Positions 23,780-37,000 of a DNA stretch of 64,000 nt are shown here, one piece after another. The stretch's first letter is position 1. Each line of letters opens with the position of its first letter. A program made the translations under genes and the position numbers. The stretch is from Heliocidaris erythrogramma (Eukaryota; Echinodermata; Echinoidea; Camarodonta; Echinometridae): NCBI GenBank assembly GCA_025617745.1, contig CM046859.1:26711371-26775370 (forward strand), written 5' to 3'. Below the pieces are notes generated by a model. It did no database searches. It saw only the letters and a list, made by a program, of their open reading frames with translations, and had not been told where the DNA came from.

Positions 23780-25497
23780 TGGTTGCAGCGGCGGGATAAT
23801 AATGTCATATCAGGACGTTGCCATAGCAACGGCCATGTTTTGCCATAAAGCTGCCTATGAATAACTAACAATTTAATGAATATGAAAGAGGTACATTGAA
23901 CTACATTTGATATATTCTTGGACACTTGTATTATGCTTTTATGTATGTTATATTTAGATATATGTAAAGGCTATACATTTTTCTTTCAAAATTTCAAAAT
24001 TTAACTGATCGATTACCATGTCAATGTCTCTGGAATGTTTGGATTTATCACTCACCACCAGTTTAACAGCAATCAGGGAAGATTTTTTTTTCACATCAAT
24101 TTGTTGTCATAGCAACTGTTCTATCAGACATGATTGTTACCTTAAATATATATCAAAAATATATCTTCATTGAAAATAATTGGACAGTTGGAAATTTGTG
24201 ATATTTTTACTACTTTCTTAGACATTGTTTTTTGTGTTAGTGTTAAGATAGAGAAATACCATATTTTTCCTCAAAATATCAGTCTCAACCTGGTCGTTGC
24301 CATAGTAACGACCATATTATGGTATAAATACATTGTTGTAAGACTTTGCATGACCAAGATTTTGATGGCAATCAAATTTGGAGCATGAAACGGACAAACG
24401 AAGACACTTGTTATGTTTATACGTTGTTGCATCACAAATATATGGCATTTTCTAGAAATTCAGATATTACCATGGCAACGGCCAATTTGGAGCCTAACCA
24501 TGACCTTTGATAAGCCAGATGTTAACTGCAAGGCAATGTGCAGCTTCAAAGAGAGATTCTGAGAAATTAACGACATGTATTTATGTTGTATGTATTTATA
24601 TTTATGAAAAATATGTTATTATATGAGAAGTAATTTGTTACCATGGCAACGTCTTTAGCACTTTCATCCACCACCAAATTGATGGCAAATAGGCACATAA
24701 TGATAACTGATTCATCTGGGTAACCAAAAATAACAGAATGGATGAAACTGTGTCTAGGAGGATGGGGTACGTTTTGGGTATATTAGCCTATACACTTTTG
24801 TTATCGATTTCATAAGCCATTCATACCTACTTTAACTTTTGCATCATTTTGTTGCCATAGCAACTGTCAAATCAGGCATGACTGTTACCTGAAAATCTTC
24901 ATCTAGACCTAAAAGAATTGGAAAGTGGAAAGTATGTGTACTTAGACATTTTAATATGTTTTCTTTTTTGTTTTGATACAAAAAAGCTATATTTTTTCTT
25001 AAAATACCAATTTCTTCCATGTCGTTGCCATAGCAACGACCATGTTGTGGCATAAATATGACTTTGCACGACCAACACTTTGATGGAAATCAAAATTTTG
25101 GCACGAAATAGATATATTTATACACTTCTATTATGTTTATGATTTTTCATTTCAGAACTATGCTATTTTCTGAACAATTTTAGGCGTTACCATAGCAACG
25201 GCCCTTTTTGAGCGTAACCAGACCTTTGACAAATATGATTTTGATTTTTTAATCGAACGGGTAGCCTGAAATTGATACACTTCATCACTAACATTATATT
25301 TTTATGTTGTTTGTTAAGAGATATATGTTATTTTTTAGAAAATATTTCGTTACCATGGCAACGGCCGAAGACGTCATTTAGAAAAATGGCAACAAGTAAA
25401 TTCATGTTCAGCACCCCCAAAATAGGGGATATAGCACAAAAAATCAGATTCTACAGAAAATTTTAAGTAACCTTTCAACTTGCCATGTACTAACAGG
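23780..25497 (-). repeat. Right arm with nine X-box-like palindromes (inverted)
   Basis: Palindromes at 23817-23830, 24103-24116, 24296-24309, 24466-24479, 24637-24650, 24851-24864, 25024-25037, 25186-25199 and 25349-25362. 24600-25497 pairs with 18514-19370 of the left arm. The 581-bp duplication of the left arm is absent here. The inner part (23.8-24.6 kb) is more diverged. Confidence 0.85.
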
Positions 25498-25980
25498 TTC
25501 GATAGGCTACATGGGCGATAATCGCCCTTGTAGGCAGCAGGCCCAAATAGCCCTTAACCCCAGGTTTGCTCGATAAAACCGAGAAAATATTAGATGTTCA
25601 GCATGTTTGCATGAGTTGCCTGATGAACCTTAGTCTCCACTGTTCAAAACCAACTCTTGGGGTTTTTAAAGATTAATTTTTAAGAAAGTTCGTTGTTTTA
25701 TTGAAAATACATGTATCTTTCAAAATATTAACGTAAAACCATTAAACAAAATACTACTCCATTGTTAGCTGGAGTCGACCTTGCAAGGAAGGTCTACACT
25801 TCGCTCAGAGATCATTATGGATCTTTTTTTTTTAATATTTGACCCAATACAAGATTGCACTTTAGAATGCATATCATTATAAAGAAAAATATCAAAATTA
25901 TGAGTCATGTACTACCTGATTGGTATTCGTAATCAACTTTTTTGTTGTTGATATATTTCAAGGCCTTGGTCTTTGCCAAC

Positions 25981-26133
25981 AGGGGAGCGTTTCTTCAAGT
26001 ATTTTGTCAGTGATTTTTTTTACCAACTGTTATAAGCTACTGATCATGAAATCCTTGCATCTGATTGGCCGAGACCAAATTTGTCAGTAAAAATCACTCG
26101 TTAGTGACAAGACACTTGATGAAACGCTCCCCG
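25981..26133. mobile_element. Foldback MITE, GGGGAGCGTTTC ends
   Basis: Inverted ends GGGGAGCGTTTCTTCAAGT and its complement (ACTTGATGAAACGCTCCCC), inner pair GTGATTTTT/AAAAATCAC, and the shared core ACTGTTATAAGCTACTGA...CCTTGCATCTGATTGG. Same core as 15017-15142 and 32560-32699. Confidence 0.78.
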
Positions 26134-27579
26134 GAGATAAACAACAATACTTTCTCTCTCTCTGTTATTCTGTGTCAATCGATTATTTCTATAACCTTTA
26201 CACTCCTATCATGTCCTCAGTCTCTCTCCATTGCTTTTCATGTTGTTTTACACACTTGGGCCTATGGGACGACACTCCGGAATGATGAACTTAACAGTTT
26301 TTTAAAATAATTTCTATTCTTTAATAGAATTTCATCTAACAGTATGAAAACGGAATGAGAGAGGTCATTCTTTATACAAATATTATATACACAATGTGCA
26401 CTTACTGATTATCAGTAAAAAAGAAAAGAAAACTCACAACATTCATGAAATATGTTGAAACAAATTATTCTTAAATAATGCTCTTAATATTAGGTAGAGA
26501 TGGTTTCTTGCATTTTAATCAACTTTTAGGAACGGTGCCTCCCCCTTGATACCAGAGCCCCCTTAATGACTGGACACACTGGACACGCCACTTGTCATTT
26601 CAATCGTTCACACGGTGAAAACTGGTTGTTATGACGAAGTTGCAGTAGGCATCCAAAACAATCCACAAAAATCCACTACCAAAAAATAAAATAAACAGGC
26701 CACGCAAAGAATAAATAAATTCAAATAAAAATAAACTGCCTATGAATTAACAGATAGTGAATGAGTATAAAGTTCATAGGATGTATGATTTTTATTAACA
26801 TATCTCCAATGTATTACTAACATTAGTGACCAATCATTACTCTGCAAGTATGAAATACTATCGCATATGATTGGTCCTTTTATAAGGCACGCATTTGAAG
26901 AGTGCATCCACATTCGGAGGCATTAGATGGATAAATTGCATAGATTAAAATGTAAAATATATATGTATATAGTCACTGCATGCAGTTTATAGAAGCACGA
27001 AAAGTATGCACATCTTCTTTATTAATCTTCATTATTAATACTGAATGCACAAACAACACACTTTATAGCATGTGTATGGGTCCACATGACGGTACATGAA
27101 CTGTGATACTTTAAAGAACGCTCATCAGATTGTAAGGACTGTATTTACTTGAAAAAAAATCAGTGGTAGATTGTATCGAAAAATTGTTTTAAAAAAATGA
27201 TCCCCTCCACAGAAGGGCAGAAATTCACAAAATCTTTATATTCAAATTCAGTCATATCATATAGGATAGCACAGTGAGTTCAATCATTCTTAATCATAAT
27301 TATTTATGCTAAAGATGGGGAAAAGAAAAATCAATCATAAAGCTAGGTAGATCTATATGAATCCGTAGAATCCTCTCCCACGTGTTGAACGAAAATTGCT
27401 TCCATTCCCTCAGCTTCAGGATGGGCGTCTTGATGCAAATAAATACTAATCGTCTCGTTTTTGTGAAGTTCCTTGGTTACTTTATCACATTGTCTTCGGC
27501 AGTTTGTGAATGATCTGACACATGCAATTTTGAACTGTGCAACCATCACCGACATGCCAGCCAAAAGTTTTCACCATGT

Positions 27580-27770
27580 TAATTATGATAGTGGTGATAA
27601 GGAGGAGGAGGAGGCGAATGGTGGTGACGAGAAGAAAGTTGATAGTGATGATTGATGATGAGATGAAAGTTGTTGATGATGATAATAATGACGATGATGG
27701 TAAATATGTTAATGACGATGATGATGAGGGTTAAGAGTGATGACGACGACGACGATGCTGATAATGTTGC
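27580..27770. repeat. GAT/GAC trinucleotide-rich low-complexity stretch
   Basis: Runs of GAGGAGGAG, GATGATGAT and GACGACGACGAC interspersed over ~190 bp. Short open frames here are products of the repeat. Confidence 0.8.
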
Positions 27771-27932
27771 AGTGTGCTAAGATAGTGACCACGGCATTTT
27801 CATAGAGCCACAGTGTTAAGATGAGATTGTTGCTGTTTAAATCGGTCACGATGGGGAAGATGATCATCCTTCTTCACATAGCTCATCGTATTTCTTCCCA
27901 AGACTTAAAGAAGTCCGTCGACGGGAAGAATT

Positions 27933-28044
27933 TCAAAAGGAACAGAATGTAGGTCTTCTACTGATCTTGACAGGTCCAATGTTGGGCCGCACAGCAAGTG
28001 TGTAAAGCGCTTGTTCCATCACGTATTCTTCCCATGATACGGAC
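27933..28044 (-). CDS. PHF24: PHF24 terminal coding exon
   Basis: One base plus 36 codons and TGA at 27935-27933; acceptor TTATTTCAG. Encodes SVSWEEYVMEQALYTLAVRP, the family's conserved C-terminal block, then NIGPVKISRRPTFCSF. Confidence 0.9.
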
Positions 28045-31000
28045 CTGAAATAAGAAAATTAAACAAATAGATATTTCTTATTTCAAACACATCTCTCTCT
28101 ATATCTTTTATCTATCTCCTCCCCGCCCCTCCCTTTCCCCTCTCCCCTTCCCTTTGTCCCTCCATCTCTCCCTCTCTCTCTCTCTCTCCCTCTCTTGTTT
28201 TAAAAACTAGGCCTATACATTAAAGCTGAATATATTTCTAAATTAGTTTGCAAAGCTTTTATATCTCACCCTGATCGGTCACTATCAGCCCCCATCAGTA
28301 TCCCAGTATTGGTATTAACGTGTGAAGCTAGTTCTGATGACATTCTTAATGAGCTCTGACTACCAAGACGACGCCTGGATGGAAGTAAAAAATGAAAAAT
28401 ATATTTCTCTTCATCACACTGTGAAATGTAAAGTGCATGTGATATAACGATATTTGTTGATAAGCTGCATCTATAGTCGAACAAAAAAAAACACCAAAAA
28501 AAAACTTGATCATGTGTTAAAAAAAAATCAAATTATGTTTTTATTCGGCAAAGGATAACTTTTCGAGATTGTCATTCAAAACAAATTTAACACTCGAAAC
28601 TCCACTGACAACTAATCTAAAACGCTTCTAAAATCAAAATATATTGTCAAACTATATGTAGTCCTATGCTGATCAAAAAGATTATTTTTGAAAATGAAAA
28701 TGGCAAGATATAATCATATATGAAATATGAAGGTAGCCATTACTTATTCGAACAAAAACTAATTGCTAAATGAAGAAAGTGTTCCCAAATAAATAAATAA
28801 AACAAATTAAAGGGCCCCTGTCATCAAACTGCAAGTTGATACCTGTTGGTGTGCAGTCCTACATAATCTCATATTTTGATATTTAAACTTCTAAATATGT
28901 TTCATAGATTTTAAAGTATTTTCTGAAATAAGTTTCTACAACCTGAGCATAAGCCCAACCCACTTTAAAATATCCTCGAGACCACTTGCCCCTGTGACAT
29001 CATCTGTCAATCATCAGTGAGCTAATCGCGCTTTTGCAAGTGAAATGGTATTCAACTTTGTCAAAGCTGACACCTGTTATAATGCACCATACAATAACAA
29101 CATAGGAGTTGCTATGTCAGACATGCTGTAGCATCAGCAGGAAAACAAAGGCAACGAGGAGGTATTGTATGAAAGCATGCAATTCTATTATGAGTGTGTG
29201 CTGAGCTGTAAGGAATCACTGTATATTGTATTATAGAATAGTTTTATGTAATTTCCCCCAGCTCAGCACACGCTCATAATAGAATTGCATGCATGTTGGT
29301 TCAGGCACTTGGGAACCATTTTGTTACTGGGGGGTGCTGTGAGCCAAAAAAAAGGTCCTCAGCCTTTTAGGGTCTTTTTTAGCTTTTTTAGCTTTTTTAG
29401 CTTTTTTAGCTACAGCACCCCCAGCATCCTCAGCCTTCTAGGGGTGACCGTGCTGCGCACCCCCTCAAAAATTCTGGGGGTGCTTCTACACCCCAGCACC
29501 ACTGGCTCCCATTGGGCCTGGTTGGTATTGTATGTTGCATTGTAACAGGTGTCGGTTTTGACAAAGTTGAATAGCAATTTCACTTACAAAATTGCTATTA
29601 GTTTAGTGATGACTGACAGATGCTTTCACAGGGGGCAAGTGGCTTGGAGGATTTTTTTTTAATGCGTGGGGCTTAGCAGGTTGTAGAAAATTATTTCAAA
29701 AAGTTGAACAGATTCTTGAACGAGTAGAGCCTAGCCCTAATTAATTTAATCATATATGCATGAGGAAAAATAAAATTACAGCGATTTTTCCAACTACACG
29801 TCGGTGTGTAGTCGGTTTGCACATCAGATCGAACCGCCCGCTTCTGTTTCTAAGTGAAGAGCTAACCCTACCCAAATAAGAGGCTAACGAACGAGAGACA
29901 GAATTTTATTTTTTGGTCTAGTATTGGACATGATAGTTGGTCTTGCTTATGAAGGTCTGATGGATTTCGAATCTCGACATTGGAGGTCTTACTGTGCACT
30001 GGGTGACATCTCGTTGGGATCTTCAATGAACTTTGAGAACCAGCTTTTAAAAGCTCGTCGTGCTTCGTACTCTGTCACACATCCATCACCGTCCGTGTCG
30101 AATACCTCGAAGTTCGACCTCAATGTCTGAATCTCCTTCGGTTTCAGCTGTTGCACCAACTTTTTCTATAAAATAAAATAAAAACAAACGTGGAATAGCC
30201 CATTCAGCGAGAATAAATTTTCTGAAATTAAGGGAATACACTAGTGATTTTCGTTGTCATTTATGCAGTGTTAAAAAGGCTCTGTAAACGTTGTAATATA
30301 ATAAAATACAAAAAAGGAAACAAGACATGCTCAAAACTTTGTTATAAATGCATGAAAAGCGGTTTCCAACAGTCATTTCTTACACTTAAGCGGATATATG
30401 GCGGTAACATTTCAATAATTTCAAGCATGTATATCTCAATTCACAAGTTCTCTGAAGTTTCTATATTCATATTCCATTTCTTCCTCATAATCTTATGTTA
30501 AAAAAAATACCGAAGCTACTTGACTGGATCATCATGATTCATTCAGCGTTCCCTTAAAATCAGAATACGCATATGCACATTAGGAAGTATCACGAGCAAG
30601 GTCATGTATTACGTACACAGAAAAAGAAGTCTGGAACCAATTGATAAAACTTTAAAAAACAAACTATAATTAGATTCAGCCCATTTCAGTGGTGGTGTAT
30701 CCAGCAAAGGGAGATCCTTCATTCTCCTTCATTGCACATCCTGAAAAAGCATTATCACCTTTATAAGCAGGGGGAGGAAGGGCGTTTTAAATATTCAATT
30801 TTTTCGGAGAGCATGCCCAAGGTAACCTAGACCGCTAATGCGGCCATGTTTGGGGTATGTGACGCTTGAATTTCGCCCCCTTTTCAATAAATATTGGATA
30901 CCTCACTGTTTAATTACTGATTACCAGTGTCCTCGTTCTACTTATTTTTCTTCGAATGCTGAAGATCAATAATGCTTCAGCTTTATACGCCTGCAATTGT

Positions 31001-34000
31001 GCTTAACAAATACATGTATTTAAAGGTTTCAAATAATAATAATAATAATAACACTACTACAAATAATACTACTACTAATAATACTACTACTAATAATACT
31101 ACTACTAATAGTTGGCTCTTGTATAGCGCACATGTCTGTCAGACTTGGCGCTGCCACAATAAGTCTGGCTTTAGCATGGCTGCACTTATGGCGCTTTAGC
31201 ATTTCAAGGAATTAATTCCTGACAGGTACCCATTTACATCACCTGGGGTCGAGTGTGGCAAATGTAGATTAATGTCTTGCCAAAAGACACTAGTGCTGGC
31301 GCCTGGGATGCGAACCCCGTACCTTGTGGTTCACAGTCTGGGGACTTATCCACTAGACCACAAGTTAACATTCTCATAAAGATTAACTTAACATAACTTA
31401 TCAAAAAGGAAAACGGGGAGTTTTTAGGCTCATCAAATCTCAGCAATTGATGGTCCTTTGGAAAACTGGTTGGAACCTCTGTGGGTAAACATGAAAATCT
31501 TTTTGACTGTGTTTTATCCCCGTAAAAAAATGTGATCCTTTTTCCTGTCATTCTTTTTTCGCTATTAAAATGAACGTTTTAAAGCTAACTTTCGGCACCC
31601 CTCCCCCCCCCCCCCCCTTGAAAATGGTCTACTACATAACTGCCCACACTAACCTCAAACTATAGATATCAGAAATTAAGTGCGTTATACCTTTGACCTT
31701 GTCGCCATTCTTCGGATGGCCTCGTGGTTGAGGAACTCCCACCATGACAGGGTCCCAGTTCGATCGGTGTCCATTGACTTAAAATTCCGTGTCTCGTCCT
31801 CGATCTCGTCCGTGGTTAGATCACGGTTCTCGTGATCCTTGATCATCAGTTGCCGGTACTCGATGAACTCCTCGAGCGAGATGGTCGCATCTGTTATGGA
31901 TTGAATTCAACAAAAAGAATCGAGATCGTTTCGTCAATTTGATTTCATTCTACTAATGAAGCTTTATGGGAAATTATGCGATTATTGCTTTCTATTATTG
32001 AGATCTTAAGAGAAAAGTGTAAGCAGTTATCAAATAAAGTTATTGTAATGTAATACAGCGATTCAAATCATTAATCTGAAGCATTGCTCCGTTTTATGTT
32101 CGGCCTATTGTATGTATCTGTCGCACACGGTCTGTAGATATTTCCATCTACGAAGAGGATGTGCTGTAACCCCCTCCCCCACCGAGAAGTTTGAAATTAT
32201 ATTCGGTCGGCAAGGTATTTGTAATTTCAATAACATAATGTAGTCTGTAGTCTGATGACGAAATTTTATTTTCACAGCATAAAAGTGTCAACATTTGCGC
32301 TCGCTCACCTCGCTTGCTCACAAAATTTTATAACAGGAAAGATGACAAAAAATTCAGTCAAATTATTGTTGTCTATGGGCAAGTTCAAGATATGTCCCAT
32401 ACATTTGCCAAGTGCTAGGGAACTGAAGTATGGAATCGTAAACATGAATATTTATCAAAACATCGTTTTAGTTGATAATTTTGTCTGTTTCAAGCTCTAG
32501 TACTAGGGCTATCAGCTTGATACAAGTCTATATAGTTCTAGTCTTCTAGATATGGTCTGGGGCCCGTTTCATAAAACGTGTTATCAAGTTGCAATAACTG
32601 TTATAAGCTACTGAAATCCTTGCATCTGATTGTCTGAGAGCAAATTTGTCACAGAAATGAAGCAGTTGTTATTGAAAACAAGTTTTATAAAACGGGGCCT
32701 AAGGCGGTAACGTATGGTACCGTACTCAAAATAGCTTAAACTTGCCCTTGTAGGAAAAGCAATGCTTGCACTCTCCATATCAAATTAGTATTGCAGGCGT
32801 ATGCACAAGCCTAGCAATTGCTTCTCCGTAAGGACAACTGCAATTAGATCATATAAACTAGCGGGGCATATAAACCTTAATATAAATAGTGCTTGCTTTA
32901 TGTGTATACGAATTAGAACGAATTAAGAGCAACGATACGAGTTAAATTTTTGGCTGTTAATTTTTTTATGAGATAAAACTCACGGGCGTATCCAGCATCG
33001 GGCGGAGCCATCGAACCACTCCATCCCCAGTTTGCAGACCAGAAAAAATATATACATGTATATAAACAAAAAAATGGCTCGACTATTCAAAATTTGTCTC
33101 GGGGTAAATGTCCCGAGACCCCTAAGAGCTAGCTTGTGCTCCAGCGGCATGAGGGACTACCTTTAATTAGATACCTAAAGCAGATACATGTCACCCTTGA
33201 TTTTTGATACGCTCATGGATAGGCCCCTGGATACGCCCCCGTTAACCATTTTTTTTTACCTGAATCGACATCACATTTCTCAAATATTTCCATCAGTTCA
33301 AACATCTCATCATCACTAAGAAGCTGCCCGAGATTCTCCTGAAAACAAAGTAAAGGAAATTCAAAGAGTAAGACAACATCAAGTTGTGTATACACTGTGT
33401 ATCATCATGATCATTGTTCTGAAATCCAAGAAAAGGGCTTCATTTTCAAGTCATTCGCCGATATTTCGACATAATGACGCGATACACCGCGATAATAAAG
33501 AATTAGGAGTTATTCTGTGACAAATATCCTCGATATTGGAAAATGTTAGATTTTAGTAAAAAAAATTAAAAAGCATTTTTTTTCAGTTAATTGTTGCACA
33601 CAATCCACGATAACAAGATTAATAAGAGGTCTCGTGGGTATGATTACATGTCTATGCAATGCATTTGTCGTCTTTTAAAACCTCCTTGCAATGACGAAAA
33701 AAAAAGAAAATCGTTTCCACAATATGAAAATACAATGAAAGAAGGGGGGCCGTTTTACGCTTTTCTTGAAAGCAAGCTGAGAAGGAATAGGTGGGTTTTC
33801 TTCAAAAGCAGTGAACTACAGGAGTTCGGTAATGAGATTGAGGAAAAATAGATGAGGTAACTGGGTTGGATCAAGTGAGACTCTATTCCAATCAGGATTC
33901 CTTGTATAAAGAATATAGTTTTCCTCAAAGAGCTTATTATTTGAAATCTGGATGGAGTCATTTGTTGCACACAGTTGTAATACCGAGTGAACATCAACGA

Positions 34001-37000
34001 GTTTTGACCAGTAAAACTCATATCATTATCGGTTAAGTGAGATTCAGATTGGCGGACACAGAACAGACCGCTTCGGTAATGTATGCAAATTGTATACATA
34101 CCTTTCAAACAAAGGTTGTTCTTGACAACCTGAAAGCTTGCCTGACAGAGCAACAATTAATGTACGCAAACTGGATTCCAAGCAGGTTAATGGAATAGCT
34201 CGTCACTAGGTACTTAGTGAATATATATGTGCATAAATTTGTATACATTACAGAAGCGGTCTATTAAATATTCCCATTTCACGTAGTGACATCCCGGTAA
34301 AATCTTACAAACAGGGAAAATAGGCCATCCCCTAAATATGAATCATGGAGTGGGATTTAAAAGTACAATCTATGGCAATATTCATTGTTTCTTAGTCAAT
34401 CGTTGCAATAAGCTAATAAGCATCAAATAGAGAGAGCGAGAGAGGAAAATAGCAAAAATGCCCTGGATCACTCTTCTAGCGTTTAAGCCGAATTGGAACA
34501 ATTAAACGCACCAGATTCTTTTAGTAGTTCAAGAACCTCGAACTTTAGTGAGATGAACTTAATTTCCCATTCTAGAGGTAATAACATCAAGTGAAATTTG
34601 CCAGTAAGTCATGCTCCTTGGTGTTCTTTTTCACAATATTTCCGTGTCCGAACAAACTGCCAGCTTCATAATTGCCCCCAGAGGACATAGGCCTGTATTC
34701 TTGTTTCCCGGTTTTCCGGTTTTACTTAAACTCCAGCCCAAGTTTAACCAGAGTTTAATTAAAACTGACTTAGACCACAAGTCTAGTCCAAATTTCTGTA
34801 CAAAGTTAAACCACACTGGAGTTAAACAGGAGTTAAACCTGGTTTAAAGGGTAGGTTTAGACTGGGTTTAACCACGCTTAGACTGCGGTTTAAGTTAAAG
34901 GGAAATTAACCTCAGCGTATGAATTAGCTTATTTTGAATGGTGTAGTATATGCCTCTTATTTGATACATGCAATTTCATGTAAAAACACAGGATATAGAT
35001 ATAAATCACTATTTTCCAGCCAAGTTATCGTCTGCTAGCAATAATAAGGGGGCTGCCATTACTTTATGTGTACACGAACATATTTTTCATCCCAAGTAAA
35101 ATTTCCTTCATCGTTAACTTGTAATTGATTTTTAGAGGACAAATATATATTAGATAAAGTCACATATTCTGAAATGTAAGTTTAGTTTTATATATTTTTT
35201 AAAAGGTCTTAATTTGTTCATAAAAAATATACTTCATAAAAAATATACGTCAAGGACGGAGAATTGACGTCAAGGACGGAGACAATCGTAACAATACCAA
35301 AACAAAGCGAGGAATCTGCTTTACAGGATGGCTATTAGAACTCATGGGTCGTCAATTATCTAGGCCCATGGCCAATAACAATCGTAATACAATCAGAACA
35401 AAGCGACGTATCTGTTGTAAAGGTAGGCTATTATCAATGCATATGGTACCTAATGATCCGTGTCATGCACAAAATGGCAGCCTCCATGGAAAGACGTAGC
35501 AGACAATAGGTGCATCTAGAATATCACGTGGGGTTACTTGTCCTTTAAACCGGAGTTCAGAATATGGATAACTATCCCTAGAGAATTACCCTCATGGACA
35601 ACCGTACCCGGACATGGAGTAAAAATATCTCCGGGGGTAAGGGATGTAAGGAAACAATTTTTTTTTAATTTAATGTACCTCTCACACATGACACTTTTAA
35701 ATTCCTTTTCTACTTAATATTTTTCTTCTTGTTTTTAATTCACGGCCAAAGCCAGGAGCATCACGAGAGGAGCGGGGTACAGTGTGACGATCTCCACCCT
35801 CATTTGATATTATTTTTCTGTCGACAAAATTGCACATGTTTGTGATCTTTTATGATTACTTCTCCTCTTATTCCTTTTCTTCCTTGTTGGAAAACGTGTA
35901 GAACATTTGCAAATTAGACAATCTAAAAAGTTTGAAAATTTAATAATCTAAATCTGGGCCTGATGGAGAACAATTTTTGATCTGATCACCCCCCCCCCCC
36001 CCCCCCCCAACTCAAAATGGTCTACCGATGCCTGTGCTTGAATCCCCGTTCTTCTTACCTCCCTAAATATTCCCTCGCCCGATACCGTTACTGTTCTCCC
36101 TTCCTCTTCGTTCTTTCCTATAGTTCTTCTGAGGTTTTTTCTCTCTCTCTTTCTCTTTATCCTTCTCATTCCACCCTTTAAAATCCTTCCAAATAATTAT
36201 GTATAGATGCAATTCCATTAAACGAGCAAACCCTTAGAACGGACATGACCGTCGGTGTCAACACTACCAGATCTTTACAACAACTCAAGTTACAACATTT
36301 AGCAAACAGCAGCGTCGCTAGATGGAGAGAGAGAGAGAGACAGAGACAGAGGGAGGAGGGGGGTGTTCTGACATAATTTGCTAAACAAGTTTGTCGACAA
36401 TTTTACTGATGAGCAAAGGAAGAAGAAAAAATGGCCGGTTTCTTAGATTTTCAATAATTATTGAAAGGAAAACATAAGACGGTTGCTAGATTTTAAAATT
36501 TACCGACAACATGTTAGAAAATTTCCAACAAGCAAAAGGAATGTCAGAAAAATATTGAATTGGGGTGTTGGTATTATATACACATGCCACATGCCATCAT
36601 TTTGGTCCTCCCAACGCCCTAGTCTGGTCCTAAATACTCACGCATTCATTGCACGACCAGCCGATGTTGGTGTTGGCTTGTCGCAGTGCCTTCACGGCGT
36701 CGCTGTCGTGTAGTTGTCCCTTTCTTCTCATGCAGGGTTCGTGGAAGACGAGTGTACAGATCCGACATGGGAACAGCTCATGACCCGTGTTGGTCTGACA
36801 TAGGGTGCATTTCTGCTCGGAGGTGATCTAAAGGAAAGAAAGAGAATTCTAAGATCAACACTGATTTTCTTATTTACTATATAAATCTATATACCTACCT
36901 ATTATGCCTGTAGTCTTGACTACGGGACCCCTTCGAGAATTATCACACATGAGTCACAATATTGTGCGCACCCCCCGTAATCCTATTGTCCCCTTCGCCA

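Larger units (their letters stand above)
18514..25497. mobile_element. Foldback-like composite: inverted arms with periodic X-box palindromes
   Basis: A ~1.6-kb left arm (18514-~20150) and a ~1.7-kb right arm (~23780-25497) are inverted copies, most alike in their outer ~750 bp. Each arm carries nine copies of a 14-base palindrome close to GTTGCCATGGCAAC at 160-220-bp spacing. The spacings mirror each other from the outer ends (161, 162, 173, 214 left; 163, 162, 173, 214 right). The loop holds a LINE remnant and ordinary AT-rich sequence. The outer flanks carry a similar ~40-bp segment (GCAGCAG...AGCCCTTAACCC) in direct orientation. No transposase is seen. It resembles long-inverted-repeat foldback transposons known from sea urchins, but the family is not established. 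Confidence 0.7.
25498..27932. other. 3' flank of PHF24 (minus strand) and intergenic DNA
   Basis: Holds a foldback MITE at 25981-26133 and a GAT/GAC trinucleotide-rich stretch at ~27580-27770 just downstream of the PHF24 stop, probably in its 3' UTR. AATAAA on the minus strand occurs at 27018-27023 among other places; the polyadenylation site is not determined. Confidence 0.45.

Noticed and set aside
27580-27770. Acidic Asp-rich protein frame (27537-27734)
   Set aside because: A translated GAT/GAC microsatellite downstream of the PHF24 stop, not a coding exon.
33591-33851. 86-residue plus-strand open frame in a PHF24 intron
   Set aside because: Low-complexity charged sequence with no family resemblance and no splice signals of note.
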